A stretch of DNA of 54,160 nucleotides from an uncultured Roseburia sp. GTDB lineage: Bacteria > Bacillota > Clostridia > Lachnospirales > Lachnospiraceae. The position numbers and the translations under genes were made by a program. The stretch spans positions 1-54,160 of the forward strand of contig CAJTOI010000022.1 of the NCBI GenBank assembly GCA_910577925.1, read 5' to 3'. This document shows positions 49,660 through 54,160 of the stretch, piece by piece. The notes under the pieces were generated by a model. That model did no database searches. It worked only from the letters and a program-made list of their open reading frames with translations, and was not told where the DNA came from. The first letter of the stretch is position 1, and each line of letters starts with the position of its first letter.

Positions 49660-51015
49660 CTAGCACACACCCTGCGCAAGCATCGCATTCGCAACCTTCT
49701 CAAATCCCGCAATGTTCGCGCCTGCCACGTAGTTGCCCTCCATGCCGTAGCGCTTTGCGGCATCGTCGATATTGTGATAGATATTTACCATAATACCCTG
49801 AAGCTTTGCGTCAACCTCCTCAAAGGTCCAGCTCAAGCGCTCGCTGTTCTGGGACATCTCCAGAGCTGAGGTCGCCACACCGCCTGCGTTTGCAGCCTTG
49901 CCGCAGATAAACCACACGCCGTTCTCCTGCAGATACTTTGTCGCCTCAAGCGAGGTCGGCATATTTGCTCCCTCGCAGACAGCCTTACAGCCGTTTGCCA
50001 CAAGCTGCTTTGCATCCTCAATAAGCAGTTCGTTCTGTGTCGCGCACGGAAGCGCAATATCGCATTTAATCTGCCATACGCCTGCGCCGCTTCTCTGCTC
50101 GGCGCTTACCTCGTGATACTCTGCGCTCTTTCTTGCCGCTGCATACTCCGATAAGCGGGCACGTTTTACCTCTTTTACCTCTTTTAACAGCGCAACGTCA
50201 ATTCCTTCCGGGTCATAAATCCATCCGGTCGAATCGGAACAGGTCACAACCTTCGCCCCCATCTGCTGTGCTTTCTGCGTCGCATAAATGGCTACATTAC
50301 CCGCGCCGGAGACAACCACGGTCTTGCCTTCCATCGACTCTCCGTGACACTTCATCAGCTCTTCGGTTATGTACAATAAGCCGTAGCCGGTTGCCTCGGT
50401 ACGCGCAAGCGACCCGCCGTAGCTTAAGCCCTTGCCCGTCAGAACCCCCTCATACATGCCGCGGATTCTCTTATACTGACCGAACATATAGCCGATTTCG
50501 CGCGCGCCGGTTCCGATATCCCCCGCGGGAACATCAACATCCGCACCGATATACTTGCAGAGCTCGGTCATAAAGCTCTGGCAGAAAGCCATTACCTCGC
50601 GGTCGGATTTGCCCTTCGGGTCAAAATCGGAACCGCCCTTGCCGCCGCCGATCGGCAGTCCGGTCAGCGAGTTTTTAAAAATCTGCTCAAAACCGAGGAA
50701 CTTGATAATTCCGGTATTCACGGACGGATGCAGACGCAGGCCTCCCTTGTACGGTCCGATCGAATTGTTGAACTGCACGCGGTAGCCGATATTGACCTGT
50801 ACCTGTCCTTTATCATCCACCCACGGAACGCGGAACTTAAACTGTCTGTCCGGCTCCACAAGTCTCTCTAACAGCGCTTCCTTCCGATAAACCGCCTCAT
50901 TTGCGTCAATCACCGGTCTGAGCGACTCAAGAACTTCCTCCGCAGCCTGCAGAAACTCCGGCTCGGAAGCGTTCTTCTCTTTTACCTTTGCGAGTACCTC
51001 ATCTACATATCCCAT
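49660..51015 (-). CDS. gdhA: Glutamate dehydrogenase (NADP type)
   Basis: 451 aa hexameric enzyme interconverting 2-oxoglutarate plus ammonia and glutamate. Motifs: GGLRLHPSVN, GLPIGGGKGGSDFDPKGKSD with the catalytic Lys, DVPAGDIGTGAREIGYM, then VVSGAGNVAIYATQKA for the dinucleotide, and ATSALEMSQNSERLSW. Length and GGKGGSDFDP fit the NADP-dependent bacterial group. The start at 51015 follows AAGGAG; the frame extends to 51081 without a site. It stands between its own promoter region and a hairpin. Confidence 0.96.
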   Translation of the reverse strand: MGYVDEVLAKVKEKNASEPEFLQAAEEVLESLRPVIDANEAVYRKEALLERLVEPDRQFKFRVPWVDDKGQVQVNIGYRVQFNNSIGPYKGGLRLHPSVNTGIIKFLGFEQIFKNSLTGLPIGGGKGGSDFDPKGKSDREVMAFCQSFMTELCKYIGADVDVPAGDIGTGAREIGYMFGQYKRIRGMYEGVLTGKGLSYGGSLARTEATGYGLLYITEELMKCHGESMEGKTVVVSGAGNVAIYATQKAQQMGAKVVTCSDSTGWIYDPEGIDVALLKEVKEVKRARLSEYAAARKSAEYHEVSAEQRSGAGVWQIKCDIALPCATQNELLIEDAKQLVANGCKAVCEGANMPTSLEATKYLQENGVWFICGKAANAGGVATSALEMSQNSERLSWTFEEVDAKLQGIMVNIYHNIDDAAKRYGMEGNYVAGANIAGFEKVANAMLAQGVC

Positions 51016-51208
51016 CTCTTTAATCTCCTTACATAAAAATATAGTATATCGGCACAGCATCCGCTGTTCCTGTCGCACCACTATTTTAAATCAAAATTCC
51101 CCGATGTGCAATCTTTTTTTCTTTATCACAATAAATTGTTAAAGCCCGACGAATTCCCGCAGCCCTTCTGCCGTTCCCCGGCGCCTCAAACCCGCGTAAA
51201 CTATACCC

Positions 51209-51472
51209 TTAAATCAGCCGGTAAATCAGAACCGCGATCAGTACGCCGATAATGCTGGCGATGGAGATATGGATTGACAGGCCGAACGTAATCACCATGA
51301 TTCCGATGTCAAACACAACCGGGCTCGTAAGGCCGAAGCTTTGCCCGTAATTCAGCCAGCCAAGACCGGAAATTCCCGACACAAGGTTTCCGATAAATCC
51401 TCCCAGCACGATTCCCGCAAGCAGCAGAAGAAATAATGCCCACGCGTTCTTTCCCATGCCTATTCTACTCAT
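51209..51472 (-). CDS. DUF4321 small membrane protein
   Basis: About 87 aa with two hydrophobic segments (LFLLLLAGIVLGGFIGNLV and a C-terminal pair ending IGVLIAVLIYRLI). It matches the DUF4321 family, common in clostridia and without assigned function. AGGAGG lies 6 nt before the ATG at 51472; the ATG two codons earlier has no spacing. It overlaps the end of the MarR gene by 8 nt, so the two are translationally coupled and likely co-regulated. Confidence 0.8.
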   Translation of the reverse strand: MSRIGMGKNAWALFLLLLAGIVLGGFIGNLVSGISGLGWLNYGQSFGLTSPVVFDIGIMVITFGLSIHISIASIIGVLIAVLIYRLI

Positions 51473-51923
51473 CTGCATCCTCCTGTTTGTATATCATCTG
51501 AAAATAATCAATCAGTTTCGCCAGTGCGTATATCAGTATCGGTGTCTCCTGCTCCGTCAGCTGTCCCTTGACATGCGCAATCATCCTGCGGTGGAACTTC
51601 TCGTGATGCTTATAGGCCGCCTTTCCTTTCTCTGTCAGAGAAATCCACACCACGCGCTTATCCTGCCTGCTCCGCTCCCGCGCCACATAGCCTTTGTCGG
51701 TCAGCGCATCCATCGCCTTTGTCAGCGTCCCCGTCGTCACTCCCATGAGCTTCGCGGTCGCCGTCATACTCTTCGGCTCCTGCAGTCCGATCGCTTCAAT
51801 AATATGAAAATCATTATAGCTGATGTCCCTGTACGGATCTGTCACGAGGCATCGCCCCTCTATCTCCATAATATCCTTAAACAGCCGCACCAGCAATTCG
51901 TTTAATGTTTCGTCTGTGGTCAT
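51465..51923 (-). CDS. MarR family repressor, FabT-like
   Basis: 152 aa winged-helix dimeric regulator. The recognition region is MTATAKLMGVTTGTLTKAMDAL and the wing VARERSRQDKRVVWISLTEKG. Close similarity to FabT-type regulators of fatty-acid synthesis is suggested by sequence. It is supported by a TTTGATTATCAA site over its own -35 box, the half-site pattern reported for FabT. No fab genes follow; instead DUF4321 overlaps its end. Its leader contains the second copy of the hairpin element. A general stress or efflux MarR is the alternative. Confidence 0.82.
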   Translation of the reverse strand: MTTDETLNELLVRLFKDIMEIEGRCLVTDPYRDISYNDFHIIEAIGLQEPKSMTATAKLMGVTTGTLTKAMDALTDKGYVARERSRQDKRVVWISLTEKGKAAYKHHEKFHRRMIAHVKGQLTEQETPILIYALAKLIDYFQMIYKQEDADE

Positions 51924-51991
51924 CGATCCTCACTCTCCTGTATATTTCAAGATGCTTCGCCGTGTGAACGCACCGCAAGTTTCTTTGCTGT

Positions 51992-52039
51992 GCCGTGCGA
52001 ACCTGGGAGCCTACGGCTCTTTCGTTCACGGGCATTCGC
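51992..52039 (-). repeat. Dispersed hairpin element, copy 2, in the MarR leader
   Basis: This copy matches 14802-14849. On the minus strand GTGCGAA at the 5' side pairs with TTCGCAC at the 3' side, enclosing the conserved TGCCCGTGAACGAAA and a GAGCC/GGCTC hairpin. It lies within the roughly 124-nt leader between the promoter (52054-52081) and the MarR start at 51923. Confidence 0.72.
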
Positions 52040-52053
52040 ACATCAGCGAGACT

Positions 52054-52081
52054 ATTATACCATGATTATTTTGATTATCAA
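52054..52081 (-). promoter_or_regulatory. MarR gene promoter with overlapping FabT-like operator
   Basis: On the minus strand TTGATA (52076-52081), 16-bp spacer, TATAAT (52054-52059). The palindrome TTGATTATCAA (52071-52081) covers the -35 box, and a related half-site ATGATTATT lies just inside. Binding there would block polymerase, implying autoregulation. Confidence 0.78.
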
Positions 52082-52104
52082 GCAAAATCTCCCCATCGTC
52101 CCTC

Positions 52105-52133
52105 TTGACAGGCATCCCGCGACCTGCTATATT
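52105..52133 (+). promoter_or_regulatory. Promoter of thiT
   Basis: TTGACA (52105-52110), 17-bp spacer, TATATT (52128-52133). It is followed within about 30 nt by the TPP riboswitch. It lies only 23 bp from the divergent MarR promoter, so the FabT-like site could influence both. Confidence 0.8.
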
Positions 52134-52164
52134 TAAAATCACTAAAAACAGAAAACGAATATAA

Positions 52165-52271
52165 CTGCTAGGGGTGCTTTATCCGTTCGCTGCGGCGGGC
52201 GGAAGTGCTGAGAGATGTTTTTTCATCGACCCTCATTACTTGAACCGGATAATACCGGCGTAAGGAAGCGG
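52165..52271 (+). ncRNA. TPP riboswitch (THI element)
   Basis: Conserved parts in order: GGGGTGC, the pyrimidine sensor GCTGAGAGAT, ACCCTCATTACTTGAACC, and GGATAATACCGGCGTAAGGAAG. P1 forms between CTGCT (52165-52169) and AGCGG (52267-52271). It senses thiamine pyrophosphate and controls thiT. Confidence 0.96.
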
Positions 52272-52280
52272 ATTTTTGAT

Positions 52281-52312
52281 ATCCCCCTGGCATGTCTGTT
52301 CGCAAGGAGGAT
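52281..52312 (+). promoter_or_regulatory. Hairpin sequestering the thiT ribosome binding site
   Basis: ATCCCCCT (52281-52288) can pair with AGGAGGAT (52305-52312) at 7 of 8 positions, covering the Shine-Dalgarno site. No poly-T terminator lies between aptamer and gene, so TPP control is probably translational. Confidence 0.65.
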
Positions 52313-52318
52313 TTTTTT

Positions 52319-53002
52319 ATGAACAATTTTTTTGCTACCCCCGAGGGAGCCTGGGGTGACGGCTCCGTGCGCGTGACCGCTGCAGGCGTTTTGATCATCG
52401 CGGCACTTATCCTTATTCTTTTGGTTGCCGCAGCCGTACTCCGGCACAAAAATGACGCAAAAAAAGTAACGCTTACCACCAGGCAGCTGGTATTTTCCGC
52501 CGCGGCGATCGCGCTTGCAACGGTCTGCTCCCTGATTAAGTTTGCCAATCTGCCCATGGGCGGCTCCGTCACCCTGCTGAGCATGCTCTTTATCGTCCTG
52601 ATCGGCTATTGGTACGGCCCCTATGTCGGTATTATGACTGCGGTTGCCTACGGTCTGCTTCAATTTGTGACGGAACCGATATTCTATACGCTGCCGCAGA
52701 TGTTCATCGACTACCCCTGCGCTTTCGGGGCACTCGGCCTGTCCGGATTCTTTTCCGGGAAAAAGCACGGCCTGCAGCTTGGCTATCTCGCAGGTGTGCT
52801 CGGCCGTTACTTCTTTTCGGTTATCTCCGGCGTCGTCTTCTTCGGCGCCTACGCCCCGGAGGGAATGCCCGCCCTTCGATATTCGCTCGGCTACAACGCC
52901 TCCTACCTTGTTCCCGAGGCCGTGCTCACGCTGGCCGTCATCTGCATTCCGCCGGTGGCCCATGCGCTCGCCGAGGTAAAGAAACAGGCGCTGACCGCAT
53001 AA
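52319..53002 (+). CDS. thiT: Thiamine ECF transporter S component
   Basis: About 227 aa membrane protein. After an N-terminal helix and a short basic loop, the ThiT body reads TTRQLVFSAAAIALATVCSLIKF, then MGGSVTLLSMLFIVLIGYWYGP and VTEPIFYTLPQMFIDYPCAFGALGLSG, with the Trp, Tyr and acidic residues used for thiamine binding. The N-terminal extra helix (about 20-40) is longer than in lactococcal ThiT. It captures thiamine and needs the EcfA/EcfA'/EcfT module encoded elsewhere. AAGGAGG precedes the ATG at 52319. The TPP riboswitch upstream confirms the role. Confidence 0.94.
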   Translation: MNNFFATPEGAWGDGSVRVTAAGVLIIAALILILLVAAAVLRHKNDAKKVTLTTRQLVFSAAAIALATVCSLIKFANLPMGGSVTLLSMLFIVLIGYWYGPYVGIMTAVAYGLLQFVTEPIFYTLPQMFIDYPCAFGALGLSGFFSGKKHGLQLGYLAGVLGRYFFSVISGVVFFGAYAPEGMPALRYSLGYNASYLVPEAVLTLAVICIPPVAHALAEVKKQALTA

Positions 53003-53065
53003 AGTCAAAGAATTTCCAAAGCCGCAGAACCGCCCATGCTTATTTCAGCCGGTTTCACATCTTTC

Positions 53066-53095
53066 TTCCACCAAATGCAGGAAATACGTTATACT
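53066..53095 (+). promoter_or_regulatory. Possible promoter of the XRE regulator gene
   Basis: TTCCAC (53066-53071), 18-bp spacer, TATACT (53090-53095). The -35 box is weak. Confidence 0.4.
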
Positions 53096-53139
53096 TGTAA
53101 CCGCACAGGACATTAAAAACAATGAAGGGCGGTGAGCCT

Positions 53140-53379
53140 GTGGCGAATAAGAGCAAATATCAATTTGATAGTAAAATTCATATATATCGAGCCACAAAAA
53201 GAATGACCCAGCAAGAGCTTGCCGATTTGGTGGGTGTATCAAGACAGACCATTATGCAGCTTGAACGAAACCGTTATAATCCCTCTATGCTGCTCGCATA
53301 CAGTATAGCAAAAGTATTTGAAGTTACGATTGAAGATTTATTCGACTTTAAGGAGGAACATACTCGCTGGTTGCGCTGA
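53140..53379 (+). CDS. XRE-family helix-turn-helix regulator, altered C-terminus
   Basis: About 79 aa. The helix-turn-helix is MTQQELADLVGVSRQTIMQLE, then RYNPSMLLAYSIAKVFEVTIEDLFDF, typical of the small YozG-like XRE regulators. A GTG start at 53140 follows GGGCGGTGA; an ATG at 53122 has no ribosome site. Family members normally stop soon after FDFKEE. Here the frame continues as HTRWLR across sequence that, on the other strand, is the end of a broken serine recombinase gene, so the last residues are probably derived from the inserted element. Confidence 0.8.
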   Translation: MANKSKYQFDSKIHIYRATKRMTQQELADLVGVSRQTIMQLERNRYNPSMLLAYSIAKVFEVTIEDLFDFKEEHTRWLR

Positions 53380-54160
53380 TTAATGAAATCAAGCCGTCCG
53401 TGGCTTTCCTCTTATCCTCAAAGCTGATATTCTCTCAGTCGTCCAGATAGCCGGACAGCAGATCAATTTGCTGCTGAGAAATGGTCTCCACGGATAAATC
53501 GGCAATCGCTTTTGTGATTTTCTGGCGGCGCGTGTCCAGTTCCTCGATTTTCTTGTTGGCTTAGGCAAGCAGGGCAGCGTTTGCCCCGGTCAGCGTATCA
53601 AGAGGCTTTTCCATTTCCGCCTCAACCTGTGCCAGCTCCACTTGATAGGCGGTCAATTTCGGGTTGGCCTTTTCTTCGCCGCCCCGGAGGTGTTTGAACT
53701 CCCGGAATTTCTCTCCCATAGGTGATGTTCGCCATTAGCTTTTTCCGGCATTTCAGCCAGGTGTCAGACGAAACCAGCCCTTCATGGGGAGCGATAACAA
53801 GTATCTGGTCTTTCAGGCTCCTGTCCTTGTCCTCCTTCACGTCCCGCCCCTGGTAGAGATAGCAGCCGTTTGTCCCGGCGAAGTCGGCGGCTGCCGGGTC
53901 GGGCACCATCATTTTTGTGCGGATACCCTCAACCGTGGTCGGCTCCAGCCGGAAGCCGTAGGGGGCCTGGCCGCTCATGTGGAAGCCTTTCAGGCACCGG
54001 GAATAGTAGGCGTCCGTGACGCGCTTCTGGATGGTCTCCCGTTCCATCTGGGCGAACACAATGCAGATATTCAGCATGGGCCGCCCCATTGGGGTGGAAG
54101 TGTCAAACTTTTCCGTGGAGGAAACAAACTCCACGTCGTATTTCTGGAACAGCTCCATCA
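53351..54160 (-). pseudogene. Large serine recombinase, degenerate and cut by window edge
   Basis: The part entering from the right edge encodes recombinase sequence with STPMGRPMLNICIVFAQMERETI (resolvase-domain end) and QMERETIQKRVTDAYYSRC, then the recombinase domain to KKLMANITYG. After this the Cys-rich zinc-ribbon segment expected in the family is missing and the frame shifts. The coiled-coil part follows as KANPKLTAYQVELAQVEAEM, TAA at 53561-53563, KKIEELDTRRQKITKAIADL, LLSGYLDD, TGA at 53435-53437 where Trp is usual, then ENISFEDKRKATDGLIS. This family mobilises integrative elements of Firmicutes. The gene is inactive, and its end abuts the XRE gene. Confidence 0.85.

Noticed and set aside
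1..54160. CRISPR arrays, rRNA, tRNA genes, replication origin
   Set aside because: No regularly spaced direct repeats, no conserved rRNA segments, no cloverleaf with a recognisable T-loop and no DnaA-box cluster were noticed by eye. A tRNAscan-SE and CRISPR finder run would settle it.

Overview
The window looks like a chromosomal segment (or contig) of a butyrate-forming gut Lachnospiraceae. Indicators are a butyryl-CoA:acetate CoA-transferase, Shine-Dalgarno sites of the AGGAGG type before nearly every gene, many small operons, moderately high GC (clearly lower only in a few islands) and clostridial gene families throughout (two-subunit serine dehydratase, GPH symporter, DUF4321, SulP, YfhO-like protein). 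The species cannot be fixed from sequence reading alone. No rRNA, tRNA, CRISPR array or replication origin was seen.

Layout. 1-361: AT-rich edge with an inverted repeat. 362-3074: RNA methyltransferase (RlmD-like) and a MATE exporter, separated by two perfect palindromes. 3300-4340: an AT-rich, secreted zinc phospholipase C-like gene, probably acquired. 4514-13493: a raffinose-family oligosaccharide locus with binding protein, two permeases, GH36 alpha-galactosidase, sucrose kinase-like protein and GH13_18 phosphorylase, plus a divergent AraC regulator. This resembles the Ruminococcus gnavus AgaSK locus, but galactosidase and kinase are separate genes. 13540-17434: RlmI-like methyltransferase, a glycosyltransferase, a DUF1349 protein and a frameshifted acetyltransferase. 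17614-18954: but. 19005-23572: LTA synthase-like protein, a His-rich CsoR-type repressor and the serine dehydratase pair; two of these transcripts carry terminator-like hairpins in their leaders. 23607-27534: ribD-ribE-ribBA-ribH under an FMN riboswitch. 27589-36329: CE15-like esterase, CDF transporter, signal peptidase, MFS/spermidine-synthase-like protein, GPH symporter and two GGDEF proteins. 36550-44857: leuA, nth, SulP transporter, flotillin, SDR and a second MATE exporter. 44981-47161: a decayed stretch with a broken domain-permuted GH3 enzyme and a collapsed regulator/kinase pair. 47192-53002: YfhO-like membrane protein, gdhA, a FabT-like MarR gene coupled to DUF4321, and thiT under a TPP riboswitch. 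53140-54160: an XRE regulator abutting a broken large serine recombinase.

How it fits together. The oligosaccharide locus would import raffinose-type sugars, remove galactose, phosphorylate sucrose and split it phosphorolytically. But disposes of butyryl-CoA and regenerates acetyl-CoA. Vitamin supply is riboswitch-controlled: riboflavin is made, thiamine is imported. The most unusual signals are regulatory: a dispersed hairpin element in two unlinked gene leaders with a pairing-preserving base change, and leader terminators ahead of the LTA synthase and serine dehydratase genes. A second theme is that four genes between 45 and 54 kb have lost internal segments, which is either real decay or an assembly effect.
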